The notes: generated from the sequence alone by a model not told the origin. A stretch of 64,000 bases of DNA from Treponema_C sp050320395 (GCF_050320395.1 NZ_CP144459.1:2666001-2730000), one strand, 5' to 3'. Shown: positions 43,534 through 52,191, numbered from the stretch's first letter. Translations and numbers: made by a program.

Positions 43534-45426
43534 ATGAAAAAAATAATTTCAACTTTGCTTGTCGTTTTTCTGGCCGCAAGCCTTTTTGCGGGCGGCGGAA
43601 AAGAAAGCAACGGGTCGTACAAAGCCGGTACTTACACGGCTGCCGCCCAGGGTATGAACGGGGACGTAAACGTTACCGTTACATTTACCAAGTCGGCAAT
43701 TAAAAAAATCGAAATCGGAAAACACTCGGAAACCCCCGGTATCTCCGATACACCGATTAAGCAAATCCCCGAACGGATTATTAAAACCCAGAGTTTGGCG
43801 GTTGATGCGGTTACGGGTGCAACCCTTACATCGAATGCGATTTTAGCCGCGGTTGCTTCGGCGGTTGAACAGGCCGGCGGTGATATAGCTGCGCTTAAAG
43901 GAAAAAAAGTTGCCGTTAAAGCCGGAAAAGCCGTAGAAAAATCGGCCGATGTCGTTGTTGTCGGAGGAGGCGGTGCGGGTTTATCGGCTGCAATTTCGGC
44001 AGCCCAAAACGGCGCAAAAGTCATTCTTATTGAAAAAACTCCCCTGCTCGGAGGCAACACTATCCGTGCAGGCGGTCCCTATAACGCGGTAGACCCCGCT
44101 CGTCAGGCAAACGTGCACCCCGCATCGGATGCGGCAATGGCGGGTATCGAACGCTTGTTGAAGGTTGAACCTAAAAACGACAAGCACAAAAAATATCAAG
44201 CCGAATTAAAAAAAGAACTTGATGCGTACAACGCGGAAAAGCCGAACCGTTTGTTCGACTGTGTCGCACTGCACATTTTGCAAACCTATGACGGAGGCGA
44301 CTATGCCGGAAAGATTGAATTTATCGAAAAATTGTGCTCCGAATCCCTTTCGGCGGCCGAATGGCTGGAAAGCAACGGTTTGGTATGGCGCGATACTATT
44401 GTAACGGTTCCCGGCGGATTATGGCCCCGAGCGCACGTTCCCCAAAACGCTGCAGGTTCGGATTTTATCAATACCAACAAGGCGCTCGCCGATAAATTGG
44501 GTGTTGAAATTATTATGAACTGCAAAGGCGAAAGCCTGATTCAAAAAGACGGCCGCATTACGGGCATAAACGCCGTACAAAGCGACGGAACGCCCGTTGT
44601 ATTGAATGCGAAAAAAGCGGTTGTACTTGCTTCCGGCGGTTTTGCGGCAAGTAAAACGCTGCGCAAAAAATACGATCCCCTCTTGGGTGAAAATCTTAAA
44701 ACCACAAATAACCCTGCCAACGTCGGTGAAGGAATTTTGATGGCTGAAGCGGTAAACGCAAATCTTATCGGCATGGAATACATCCAGTGTCTGCCCCTGG
44801 GAAACCCCGAAACGGGCGGATTAAACGGGTGGATCGGCGGTATCGGCGTTGAATACTACTATCAGGTAAACAAAAGCGGTAAGCGCTTTATGGCGGAAGA
44901 CGGACGCCGTGACGTTATGACTAAAGCCCTGCTTGAGCAGCCCGGCTCTTTCAGCTATGTTATTGCCGACAGCCATGTTACCTTTAAAAACGGTAAAAAC
45001 CTCTGGGGCGACGATGTTGAAAAACTGGTTGCCGACAAAAAGATTTTCCGTGCCGATACGATTGAAGATTTGGCAAAACAAATCGGTATCGACCCTGCCG
45101 TTTTAAAGCAAACAAACGATGATTTTAACAGGGCCGTTGAAGCGGGAAAAGATCCCGAATTCGGACGCAACCTCTTCGGTGAAAAGATGGATAAGGCTCC
45201 CTTCTATGCATCGCCTCGTATGCCGACCGTTCACCACACGATGGGCGGTATTGAAATAAACCTGAAAGCTCAGGTTTTGGATAAAAACGGCAAGGTTATC
45301 CCCGGCTTGTACGCGGCGGGAGAAATTACCGGCGGTATTCACGGTAAAAACCGCTTGGGCGGAAACGCTTTGGTAGACATTCACGTATTCGGAAGAGTCG
45401 CCGGAGCAAACGCCGCAAAAGAATAA
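43534..45426 (+). CDS. periplasmic FMN/FAD flavoprotein reductase, fumarate-reductase-like (paralogue 1)
   Basis: The 630-residue secreted enzyme has a signal peptide (1 to about 19), an FMN_bind domain (about 25-120; attachment motif TGATLTS), and a C-terminal flavocytochrome-c/FrdA-type FAD domain (GGGGAGLSAAISAAQNGAKV near residue 140). HHTMGG near residue 560 and the terminal GEITGGIHGKNRLGG are the usual active-site and FAD-binding ends. The family reduces C=C acids such as fumarate, urocanate, acrylate or cinnamates. Here the expected His of the IQxHP motif is Leu (IQCLPLG), so the substrate is probably not fumarate. The start at 43534 has CAGGAG upstream; the TTG at 43504 lies in the promoter. 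No haem motif is present. Confidence 0.88.
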   Translation: MKKIISTLLVVFLAASLFAGGGKESNGSYKAGTYTAAAQGMNGDVNVTVTFTKSAIKKIEIGKHSETPGISDTPIKQIPERIIKTQSLAVDAVTGATLTSNAILAAVASAVEQAGGDIAALKGKKVAVKAGKAVEKSADVVVVGGGGAGLSAAISAAQNGAKVILIEKTPLLGGNTIRAGGPYNAVDPARQANVHPASDAAMAGIERLLKVEPKNDKHKKYQAELKKELDAYNAEKPNRLFDCVALHILQTYDGGDYAGKIEFIEKLCSESLSAAEWLESNGLVWRDTIVTVPGGLWPRAHVPQNAAGSDFINTNKALADKLGVEIIMNCKGESLIQKDGRITGINAVQSDGTPVVLNAKKAVVLASGGFAASKTLRKKYDPLLGENLKTTNNPANVGEGILMAEAVNANLIGMEYIQCLPLGNPETGGLNGWIGGIGVEYYYQVNKSGKRFMAEDGRRDVMTKALLEQPGSFSYVIADSHVTFKNGKNLWGDDVEKLVADKKIFRADTIEDLAKQIGIDPAVLKQTNDDFNRAVEAGKDPEFGRNLFGEKMDKAPFYASPRMPTVHHTMGGIEINLKAQVLDKNGKVIPGLYAAGEITGGIHGKNRLGGNALVDIHVFGRVAGANAAKE

Positions 45427-45478
45427 AGATTTAAAAGCTTTTATGCCGCTCGGCGGTATAAAAGTTTAAAACGCGGCG

Positions 45479-45522
45479 GGGCTGTCTGAAAAAAGTTTTG
45501 ATTTTTCCGGCAGCCCTGTTTT
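45479..45522 (+). terminator. terminator after flavocytochrome 1
   Basis: GGGCTGTC (45479-45486) pairs with GGCAGCCC (45509-45516), with extra A/T pairs inside the loop, and leads to TGTTTT. A further hairpin precedes it just after the stop codon. Confidence 0.65.
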
Positions 45523-45572
45523 ATATCCGCAATTTTTTGTAAACGGATATTTTTTATATTAAGAAGGAAAAA

Positions 45573-47435
45573 ATGAAAAGGATTTTTACACTGATTGTAT
45601 TCAGTATGATTTTCTTGAGCGTATACGGCGGCTCAAGAGTAAAAGACGGAACTTTCAATGCAAAGGCAAATGCCCACAACGGTCCGATGGAAGTTTCCGT
45701 AACCTTTGCAAAGGGCAAAATCAAAACGGTAGATATCGTTTCGCATTTTGAATCGGTCGGAGTTCAAAGTGTTTTAAATACGGTGCCCGAACGTATCGTA
45801 AAAAACCAATCTTTAGCCGTAGATACGGTTTCGGGAGCAACCTTTGCCGGCCGGGCCGTTATAAGCGGAGTTTCCGAATGTATCAGTGCAGCCGGAGGCA
45901 ATCCCGAAAAATGGAAAAAGAAAGTGCCTGCCGCTAAACCGGCGTCTTCTTCGTATTCGGCCGATGTTATCGTTATCGGTGCCGGCGGTGCGGGAATGAG
46001 TGCGGGTCTTGCGGCGCATCAGGCGGGAGCAAAAGTTATCATCATTGAAAAGCTCGGCTTTGCAGGCGGAAGTACGATTTTTTCGGCAGGCGCCTTTAAC
46101 GGAGCGGATCCGGTACGGGGCCGGGCGACAAAGATGACAAAGACAAACCGGGATGCCGTTGAAAAGCTTTTACAAAAAGAACCTTTCGATGAATACGAAG
46201 CTTCTTTACAAAAAGCCGTACGCGCGCAGTTTGATGCACATTTAGAAAAAGGCAACGACTGGCTTTTCGACAGTCCCGAATTTCACGCTTTGCAAACCTA
46301 TAACGGCGGTGATTATAAGGGCAGGCCCGAATTAATCGATATTCTGGCTAAAAAAGCTCCCGAAACGATTGACTGGGCAGCTTCAAACGGAGCCGTATTC
46401 AAAGATACCTTGGGAATGGCAACCGGCGCTTTGTGGCAGAGAAGTCATTACGGCACCAAAGATTTTCCGAACGGGACGACGGTCATTTATCCTGCCGAAA
46501 AATATATCAAAGAACATGACGGTATCGATTTACACACGGAAACGCGGGCCGTTGAACTGATTAAAGACGGAAGCAGGGTAGCCGGCGTAAAAGCAAAGAT
46601 GAAAGGCTATGATGTTACTTATAAGGCATCAAAGGCCGTTATAATCGCAACGGGCGGATTCGGAGCCAACATCGATATGCGCCAAAAATACAATACACAG
46701 TGGGCGGATTTGGGCACAAAAATAGGATGTTCAAATCAAAGCCGCGCGGCACAGGGAGAGGGTATTGTTATGGCCGAAAAAGCCGGAGCGCAGTTAACCG
46801 ACATGGGCTTTATCCAGCTCCATCCGAACGGAGAGCCCGGAACCGGCATGATGATGGGACAGCCTCACACGTCCGGATTAAACCGCATTTTCGTAAACAA
46901 TAACGGAGAACGTTTTGTTGCCGAAGATGCCCGCCGCGATGTCCTGGTTAATGCGATTTATGCCCAGCCCGACGGTAATATGTGGATTGTGGCCGACGGT
47001 AACCGATATCCCGAAGGAGATCCGCTTATCGCCAACTTTGTAACGCTGGGTAAAACTTTAAAAGCCTCTTCGGTTAAAGAACTGGCGGAACTGATGAAGG
47101 TTCCCGCGGACAAACTGCAAAAGTCCATCGACGAATACAACAACATTGTCGACGGCTCGCCCGATAAGCTCGGTTTAAAGACATACGGCAAAAAACTGGG
47201 CAAAGCGCCCTTTTACGCGGCAAAACGGGTTCCCACCGTGCACCACACGATGGGCGGCTTAAAAATCGACACGGGTGCCCGTGTTTTGGATATGAACGAC
47301 AAACCGATTCCGGGCTTGTATGCAGCAGGAGAAGTTACCGGCGGCATACACGGTGCAAACCGGCTCGGCGGAAACGCAATTACCGATATTTCGGTGTTCG
47401 GAAAAATTGCCGGAACAAACGCCGCAAAAGAATAA
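45573..47435 (+). CDS. periplasmic FMN/FAD flavoprotein reductase, fumarate-reductase-like (paralogue 2)
   Basis: The 620-residue protein parallels its neighbour: signal peptide (1 to about 19), FMN_bind domain (TVSGATFAG near residue 87), and FAD/active-site domain starting GAGGAGMSAGLAAHQAGAKV. Unlike paralogue 1 it keeps the His in FIQLHPNGEPG and the Arg-rich EDARRD, as well as HHTMGG, so a fumarate-type dicarboxylate or urocanate reductase is possible. The flanking 3' hairpins are copies of those behind paralogue 1, showing that the gene and its terminator were duplicated together. It has an AGAAGGA ribosome site; no strong separate promoter is visible. Confidence 0.88.
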   Translation: MKRIFTLIVFSMIFLSVYGGSRVKDGTFNAKANAHNGPMEVSVTFAKGKIKTVDIVSHFESVGVQSVLNTVPERIVKNQSLAVDTVSGATFAGRAVISGVSECISAAGGNPEKWKKKVPAAKPASSSYSADVIVIGAGGAGMSAGLAAHQAGAKVIIIEKLGFAGGSTIFSAGAFNGADPVRGRATKMTKTNRDAVEKLLQKEPFDEYEASLQKAVRAQFDAHLEKGNDWLFDSPEFHALQTYNGGDYKGRPELIDILAKKAPETIDWAASNGAVFKDTLGMATGALWQRSHYGTKDFPNGTTVIYPAEKYIKEHDGIDLHTETRAVELIKDGSRVAGVKAKMKGYDVTYKASKAVIIATGGFGANIDMRQKYNTQWADLGTKIGCSNQSRAAQGEGIVMAEKAGAQLTDMGFIQLHPNGEPGTGMMMGQPHTSGLNRIFVNNNGERFVAEDARRDVLVNAIYAQPDGNMWIVADGNRYPEGDPLIANFVTLGKTLKASSVKELAELMKVPADKLQKSIDEYNNIVDGSPDKLGLKTYGKKLGKAPFYAAKRVPTVHHTMGGLKIDTGARVLDMNDKPIPGLYAAGEVTGGIHGANRLGGNAITDISVFGKIAGTNAAKE

Positions 47436-47487
47436 AGATTTAAAAGCTTTTGTACCGCTCGGCGGCATAAAAGCTTAAAATGCGGCG

Positions 47488-47529
47488 GGGCTGTCGGAAA
47501 GCAAAAGTTTTTCGGCAGCCCTTTTTTTT
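47488..47529 (+). terminator. terminator after flavocytochrome 2
   Basis: A strong stem (GGGCTGTCGGAAA at 47488-47500 with 47508-47521) runs into eight T residues. The convergent GNAT gene ends inside its distal edge. Confidence 0.85.
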
Positions 47530-48577
47530 AAAAATACGCAATTCTGTAACCGCCGCATACGGAAAAACCGCAGGCTGCATACATTTTTTCGGCGCCGGGA
47601 TTGGCGGTACGTACAAAGAGGACGGGAATGTAGTGCAGTCTTAATAATTCGGTACTCAACTGTCTGACCAAAAAAGAGGCAAGTCCTCGGCGGCGGCTTT
47701 CAGGCAGGGTATAGACGCCTCCGAGCCGCGCATAGTGCATGCCCAAAGCGGTTGTTGCGGCCATAGCCTCATATTCTCCCGTTTCGTTTTCCATGGCAAA
47801 AACAAGCTGATTTTTGAGACGCCGACTTAAAAGAAGACGCATGTCTTTATCGTTCAAAATCATGCCGGCCGGCAGCACTTCTTCAATATAATAGGCTTTC
47901 ATTAAATCAAAAAGACGATCGGAATCGGCACGGGTACAGCGGCGCAGCCGGTAGCGCTTCAAGGTTTCATCTTTATAATCACAGGGGAAAGTTCCGGGAT
48001 TCGCCGTCAAGGACATAAGTTTACATTCGCGGGCTTCCGTGTTTTTTTTTGACATACAGCTTTCCAAAAAAGCTCCCGCTTGTGTCCCTCCCATCATACT
48101 TGAAAGAGGGGGTACGGCACAATGATTTTCAAGAAATTCGGTACACAAGAACCGTAGTTCATCGGTATTCCGTACGGTTTCCCCGCAAAAACCGGAGTTG
48201 AAGGTACGGGTATTTTCATCGTTTTTTTCCATAAAGGGGAGGCAGTAATAAAGGAGTCCGGAAGAAGAATAAGATAACAGCCCCGCAATGCAAGTATCGC
48301 CGGACCCGTTGCCGCACAATTCCAATACAAAGCAAGCATTCCGAGCGGGAAGAGAAAAACGGAAACGGTCTTCAGGCCCGCTGCGCTGTACAAAAAGGGA
48401 AGATAGAGCCGTACAGCTGTATTCAAAATGATGTAAAAAATTCAAAATCTTCGGCACATCGTCCGGCCGTATCGGACGCAGAAAAAGGCGGCCTGCGTAT
48501 TGTTTTTTATTTCCTCGGGCATCCCGGCGCTTCCCTTGGCCGGAATCCCGTCCGCGTATGCTATCGCAGCCGCTCAC
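47528..48577 (-). CDS. GNAT-family acetyltransferase
   Basis: The 349-residue protein has an N-terminal region that is GNAT-like (RLFLRPIRPDDVPKILNFL) and a clear C-terminal GNAT domain with the acetyl-CoA loop RRRGLASFLVRQLS near residue 303 and the final FVRTANPGAEKMYAACGF strand-helix. Two tandem GNAT halves are therefore likely. The substrate is unknown. It starts with GTG in a four-base overlap (GTGA) with the stop of the GH3 gene, so the two are translationally coupled; an N-acetyl-sugar or peptidoglycan link is possible but unproven. Confidence 0.8.
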   Translation of the reverse strand: MSGCDSIRGRDSGQGKRRDARGNKKQYAGRLFLRPIRPDDVPKILNFLHHFEYSCTALSSLFVQRSGPEDRFRFSLPARNACFVLELCGNGSGDTCIAGLLSYSSSGLLYYCLPFMEKNDENTRTFNSGFCGETVRNTDELRFLCTEFLENHCAVPPLSSMMGGTQAGAFLESCMSKKNTEARECKLMSLTANPGTFPCDYKDETLKRYRLRRCTRADSDRLFDLMKAYYIEEVLPAGMILNDKDMRLLLSRRLKNQLVFAMENETGEYEAMAATTALGMHYARLGGVYTLPESRRRGLASFLVRQLSTELLRLHYIPVLFVRTANPGAEKMYAACGFSVCGGYRIAYF

Positions 48578-50331
48578 CGTTCCGCCTCCGCTCCGTGAAG
48601 CACATTCATATTTAAGGGCAAACGCCCCTTCGGAACAAAATCGCCCGCCAAAGCCGAAAAAACAGCCCGAAATGAAAACGGAGAATAACTGTATGCCAAT
48701 AAAATCGTATCCGCCCAGGTAAAATCAAGAACATGAACGGGCTCCAAAACCGATATGACGATGAACTTTTTCCCCTGCCCGGAAAGACGGGCAGCTGCCC
48801 GAGAGACAACCCTTCGCGACGTATCGTTTGCAACGCAAAATATAATCGTATCAAAGCCGCGCGCAAGAGATGCCAATTCTTCGGCTTTTTCCCGTATTTG
48901 TTCGGCATCAAGCGTATAAGGGAAAAAAAAGTAACGCACACCGTCGTAGCTCCTGTCCGCCTCGGCAAAAAAGTCGCGGAACTGCCCTGCCGCAAGAATT
49001 TTGTCCGATGCGGCTTTTTCGGGAGAATAGGGTAAAAGACCGGCCTTATATGCGGTTATCGCTCGCGCGGCCTGCGCGGTAAAAAAAGTCTCCGCTTCGG
49101 GGTCGGGAACGGCGGAATCAATTCCCGTTATATCGGGAAAAAGCGGTACGGGATTTTCTCCCTTAAAATACTTTAATTTTGAAAGCACTACCCGCTTTGC
49201 CGCACGAAACACGGCTTGCCTGAATTTTAAATCGGTTTTCATGCGTTCTATATTATGATTCCATAAGGGTTCTTCCCATTGGGCGGTTGTCGATGAAATA
49301 ACAATATCGTTTCCGGCTTCAACGGCAAGCGAAACGGCCGCAGACACTGCCCCCGTATACGAGGTAGCCCCGTTCATCATCATATCGTCGGTAATGATTA
49401 GGCCGTCAAAGCCCATTGTACCGCGCAGTAAATCCGTTAAAAAAAAGCCCGAAAGGGAGGCGGGTTTATTTCCTCCGACGATTTTCGGAAAATTCAAGTG
49501 TCCCGACATAACGGCGGGAATATGAGAGCGGATTAAATATTCAAAGGGTATCAATTCCCGCGAACGCAGCGTTTCCAAATCGATGTCTATAACCGGAAGC
49601 TTGCCGTGCGAGTCCGCCCCCGTATCGCCGTGGCCGGGAAAATGCTTTGCCGTCGGAATAACGCCTGCAGCCATGGAACCTGCGGCAAAAGAGGCACCCA
49701 TTACTCCGCTGAAATGCGGATCATGGTCAAAGGAGCGGATGCCGATAACGCTTGAGTCGAAATTCGTGTATAAGTCCACCGTCGGCGCAAAATTCATATT
49801 TATGCCCAAGGCGCGCAATTCCTTTGCAATATAATAACCGCTGTACCATGCATCGGCCGGATAAGCGGAAGCTCCGATAGCCAAATTACCGGGCGTATCG
49901 CTCGTGCGTCCTTTTACGTGGCGGATGGGGCCTCCTTCCTGGTCCGTTGCAACATAGAGGGGAATTTTAAAACGGCCTGCCTGCGCTTTTTTTTGCAAAA
50001 GCGTTACCGCCCGGGCAACCTGCACTATATCGTCCGTATTCCAGCCGAATACCTTTACACTGCCCAACTCGCGTTCGCTTACCCAGCGGATTAAAAGCGG
50101 CGAAGCCTCCTGCCCGGCCCAGCCGAACATAAGTATTTGAGCAAATAATTCCTCATCGCTCATGCGCGAACAGATGGCATCGGCAAGTTCTTCATGCGGA
50201 TAAGAGCTCCAAAAGTCGATTTTTTCCGTATCGGAAATAACCGCAAAAAGAGAAAAAACCGAAAAAAAAGCAAACGATAAAATAAGCGCACATATCCTAT
50301 ACGAGCGGAGGCATTTATGCGTAACGGTCAT
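48574..50331 (-). CDS. glycoside hydrolase family 3 protein, beta-N-acetylhexosaminidase-like
   Basis: The 585-residue enzyme has an N-terminal helix (residues 10-32) that serves as a signal or anchor, a family 3 catalytic barrel, and a C-terminal domain of about 180 residues. The NagZ-type signature AKHFPGHGDTGADSHGKLP lies near residue 230, with the His/Asp pair that replaces the usual acid/base. The nucleophile Asp is in GLIITDDMMM near residue 318. The N-acetylglucosaminidase specificity fits peptidoglycan recycling or host glycan cutting in the periplasm. It has no Shine-Dalgarno; a -10-like TATACT lies seven bases before the ATG. It overlaps the GNAT gene. Confidence 0.88.
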   Translation of the reverse strand: MTVTHKCLRSYRICALILSFAFFSVFSLFAVISDTEKIDFWSSYPHEELADAICSRMSDEELFAQILMFGWAGQEASPLLIRWVSERELGSVKVFGWNTDDIVQVARAVTLLQKKAQAGRFKIPLYVATDQEGGPIRHVKGRTSDTPGNLAIGASAYPADAWYSGYYIAKELRALGINMNFAPTVDLYTNFDSSVIGIRSFDHDPHFSGVMGASFAAGSMAAGVIPTAKHFPGHGDTGADSHGKLPVIDIDLETLRSRELIPFEYLIRSHIPAVMSGHLNFPKIVGGNKPASLSGFFLTDLLRGTMGFDGLIITDDMMMNGATSYTGAVSAAVSLAVEAGNDIVISSTTAQWEEPLWNHNIERMKTDLKFRQAVFRAAKRVVLSKLKYFKGENPVPLFPDITGIDSAVPDPEAETFFTAQAARAITAYKAGLLPYSPEKAASDKILAAGQFRDFFAEADRSYDGVRYFFFPYTLDAEQIREKAEELASLARGFDTIIFCVANDTSRRVVSRAAARLSGQGKKFIVISVLEPVHVLDFTWADTILLAYSYSPFSFRAVFSALAGDFVPKGRLPLNMNVLHGAEAER

Positions 50332-50365
50332 AAAAACAAGTATACATAAAATAAGGATTTAATAC

Positions 50366-50394
50366 TAGACAAGACCGGAAAAAAAATATATACT
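50366..50394 (+). promoter_or_regulatory. tRNA-Cys promoter
   Basis: TAGACA (50366-50371) and TATACT (50389-50394) are separated by 17 bases, 17 bases before the tRNA 5' end. Confidence 0.6.
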
Positions 50395-50411
50395 GATTAA
50401 ACATCCGATAC

Positions 50412-50483
50412 GGCGCCATACCCAAGCGGTAAGGGAGCGGTCTGCAAAACCGTTATGCATCAGTTCGATTCTGATTGGCGCCT
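50412..50483 (+). tRNA. tRNA-Cys (anticodon GCA)
   Basis: The acceptor arms GGCGCCA and TGGCGCC pair fully. The anticodon stem-loop GCGGTCTGCAAAACCG holds GCA flanked by T and A, and the T arm contains GTTCGATTC. The discriminator base is U, as in bacterial tRNA-Cys. CCA is not encoded. Confidence 0.96.
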
Positions 50484-50487
50484 TCAG

Positions 50488-50542
50488 AGGCCGGCATTGT
50501 CAAAAAAGCGGAATGCTTTTAAGACAGTCCCGGCCTTTTTTG
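50488..50542 (+). terminator. terminator of the tRNA-Cys unit
   Basis: AGGCCGG (50488-50494) pairs with CCGGCCT (50530-50536), with the inner hairpin TGTCAAAAAAGC-GGAAT-GCTTTTAAGACA, then a T run. The inner hairpin is the inverse copy of the one at 35622-35651. Confidence 0.8.
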
Positions 50543-50585
50543 TCGGCCGAAACCGGTCCGGAAAAATCCTTTAAATCGCTCCCGC

Positions 50586-50864
50586 TTAATTCGGTACCGA
50601 ATTCTTCTCGACCTCAAGAATTCTGATGTTTTTGAGCCTTTCGTTCAAAGACTTGCAGTCTTTTGTTGCCTCATTCAAAGCCATAACGCATCTGAAAGCA
50701 CTGACAGCGTCTATATCCGCGCCGCCGACATACAGGGACTCTTTCTGCCGTTTAAAACCGTAGTCTGCGAATACTTTTTTTATTTCGGACTGCACGCCCT
50801 CATAAATTTGTACATCACCGTTTTCGGACGGGTTCCCTTCAAAATCATAGTGAATTGCATACAT
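50586..50864 (-). CDS. vapD: VapD-family Cas2-like endoribonuclease
   Basis: The 92-residue protein matches VapD in the opening MYAIHYDFE with the Asp of the ferredoxin-like fold, the mid-protein VFADYGFKRQKESLYVGG, AVSAFRCVMALNEA and the closing LKNIRILEVEKNS. VapD proteins are Cas2-fold ribonucleases that cut RNA and can function as toxins or in dormancy. I see no VapX antitoxin next to it. It is the last of three minus-strand genes after deoC and cdd (49 bases after cdd), with a weak ribosome site. The family call is by eye and could be checked readily. Confidence 0.8.
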   Translation of the reverse strand: MYAIHYDFEGNPSENGDVQIYEGVQSEIKKVFADYGFKRQKESLYVGGADIDAVSAFRCVMALNEATKDCKSLNERLKNIRILEVEKNSVPN

Positions 50865-50913
50865 ACTATATTACCTGAATACAGTATAAAAATTTTCGTT
50901 TATTTGGTCAATA

Positions 50914-51312
50914 TTATAAATCTTTTGCACCGAAGGCACCGGGAAGCAGGCTTTGAATATTCGTTTTATGTATTTTACCCTTAAGATTTGCCAAAACGAT
51001 TTCACAGTCGGCTCCGAGTTCCGAAATAACCTGACGGCAGGCACCGCAGGGAGAAATAACGTCTTCGGTTTGACCGACAACCGCAAGCTTGACAAAATCA
51101 CCGCTTCGGCAGCCGTCGGCCAGAGCGGCAAAAAAAGCGGTACGCTCTGCGCAGTTCGTTAAGCCGTAAGAAGCGTTTTCGATATTACAGCCTTCATAAA
51201 CCTTGCCGTCCTTTGTTTCCAAAGCGGCTCCCACTTTAAAATGAGAATACGGAACGTATGCTTTTTCACGCGCTTTTAAGGCGATTTGGAGCAATTCGGT
51301 ATCGCTTTTCAT
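50914..51312 (-). CDS. cdd: cytidine deaminase
   Basis: The 132-residue zinc enzyme converts cytidine and deoxycytidine to the uracil nucleosides. The catalytic and zinc residues are in NCAERTAFFAAL (Cys-Ala-Glu near residue 53) and SPCGACRQV near residue 88. Length fits the homotetrameric class. Its start overlaps the deoC stop by four bases (ATGA), so salvage enzymes are co-translated. Confidence 0.95.
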   Translation of the reverse strand: MKSDTELLQIALKAREKAYVPYSHFKVGAALETKDGKVYEGCNIENASYGLTNCAERTAFFAALADGCRSGDFVKLAVVGQTEDVISPCGACRQVISELGADCEIVLANLKGKIHKTNIQSLLPGAFGAKDL

Positions 51313-51956
51313 TTTGAACCTTCGATAATCTTAATACCGCTGCTTGTTCCGAGCCGCATGACACCCATGTCTATGTATTTTTTTGCGGTTTGTGCATCGC
51401 GCACCCCGCCCGAGGCTTTTACCTTGGCTTTGTCCTTGACCGTATCGAGCATAAGCTGCGCATCTTCAAAGGTCGCTCCGCCGGTTCCGAAACCGGTCGA
51501 GGTTTTAACAAAATCCGCTTGTGCGGCAACGGAAAGCTCGCAGGCTTTGCGCTTTTCGTCGTCGGTTAAATAACAGGTTTCTATAATAACCTTAAGCACG
51601 GCGTTTCCGATTGCCGTTTTTATTGCGCGGATTTCATCTTCAACTTCTTTGTATTTTCCGTCTTTTAAAAATCCTACATTGATAACCATATCGATTTCCG
51701 CGGCACCGTTTTTAACCGCATTTTCGGCTTCAAAAACCTTGGCTTCGCGGCTCATCGCTCCCAGGGGAAAGCCTATAACGGAACAAACCTTAACATCCGT
51801 TCCCTTTAATTCACGGGATACGAGGGGGACCCAGCAGGAATTCACGCATACCGAACAAAACTTATATTCTTTTGCTTCGGCGCATAAACGGACAATATCC
51901 GCCTCACGGGCATCCGCCTTTAAAATCGTGTGATCAATGTACTGATTTGTATTCAT
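51309..51956 (-). CDS. deoC: deoxyribose-phosphate aldolase
   Basis: The 215-residue enzyme cleaves 2-deoxyribose 5-phosphate to glyceraldehyde 3-phosphate and acetaldehyde, completing deoxynucleoside breakdown. The Schiff-base Lys sits in ADFVKTSTGFG near residue 150, with VIIETCYLTD before it and KASGGVRDAQTA after it. It is the first gene of deoC-cdd-vapD, with an AGGAG ribosome site. The upstream gap holds a perfect palindrome AAACGCTTATGCGTTT (52009-52024) that might be an operator. Confidence 0.95.
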   Translation of the reverse strand: MNTNQYIDHTILKADAREADIVRLCAEAKEYKFCSVCVNSCWVPLVSRELKGTDVKVCSVIGFPLGAMSREAKVFEAENAVKNGAAEIDMVINVGFLKDGKYKEVEDEIRAIKTAIGNAVLKVIIETCYLTDDEKRKACELSVAAQADFVKTSTGFGTGGATFEDAQLMLDTVKDKAKVKASGGVRDAQTAKKYIDMGVMRLGTSSGIKIIEGSK

Positions 51957-52008
51957 TTTTTACTCCTATAAAAAGTCAAGACGAAAATGTCAACTTTCAA
52001 TATATAAT

Positions 52009-52024
52009 AAACGCTTATGCGTTT
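52009..52024. promoter_or_regulatory. 16-base palindrome upstream of deoC
   Basis: AAACGC and GCGTTT flank TTAT in the gap 51957-52191, which otherwise has AT-rich sequence and a TTGACA with a TATAGG 17 bases away that runs into the deoC ribosome site. The palindrome could bind a nucleoside-responsive repressor; no regulator gene is nearby. Confidence 0.35.
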
Positions 52025-52151
52025 TTAGACTATCGGTTATTTTTATAAATTTATAAATACACCTTCTTTTTGCTTTCGTAACGCAAATAAGAAAGTACCG
52101 TAAATAACGGGAGTTTTGCCTTTCGCAATTACAAGGGGCAAAAATCAGGGT

Positions 52152-52184
52152 AAAGCGGGCGGCGCTATTTCAGACGCCCGCTTT
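52152..52184. repeat. intergenic hairpin, second copy of the GGCGCTATTTCAG element
   Basis: A perfect ten-base-pair stem (AAAGCGGGCG / CGCCCGCTTT) encloses the conserved GCGCTATTTCAGA loop. It lies just after the stop of the 5'-nucleotidase gene on the minus strand and probably terminates it. Confidence 0.6.
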
Positions 52185-52191
52185 AAACCTT

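Noticed and set aside
50871..51131. Open frame inside cdd and the cdd-vapD gap as a VapX-type antitoxin
   Set aside because: It is antifunctional shadow sequence in another frame of cdd, with no ribosome site and no recognisable antitoxin features.
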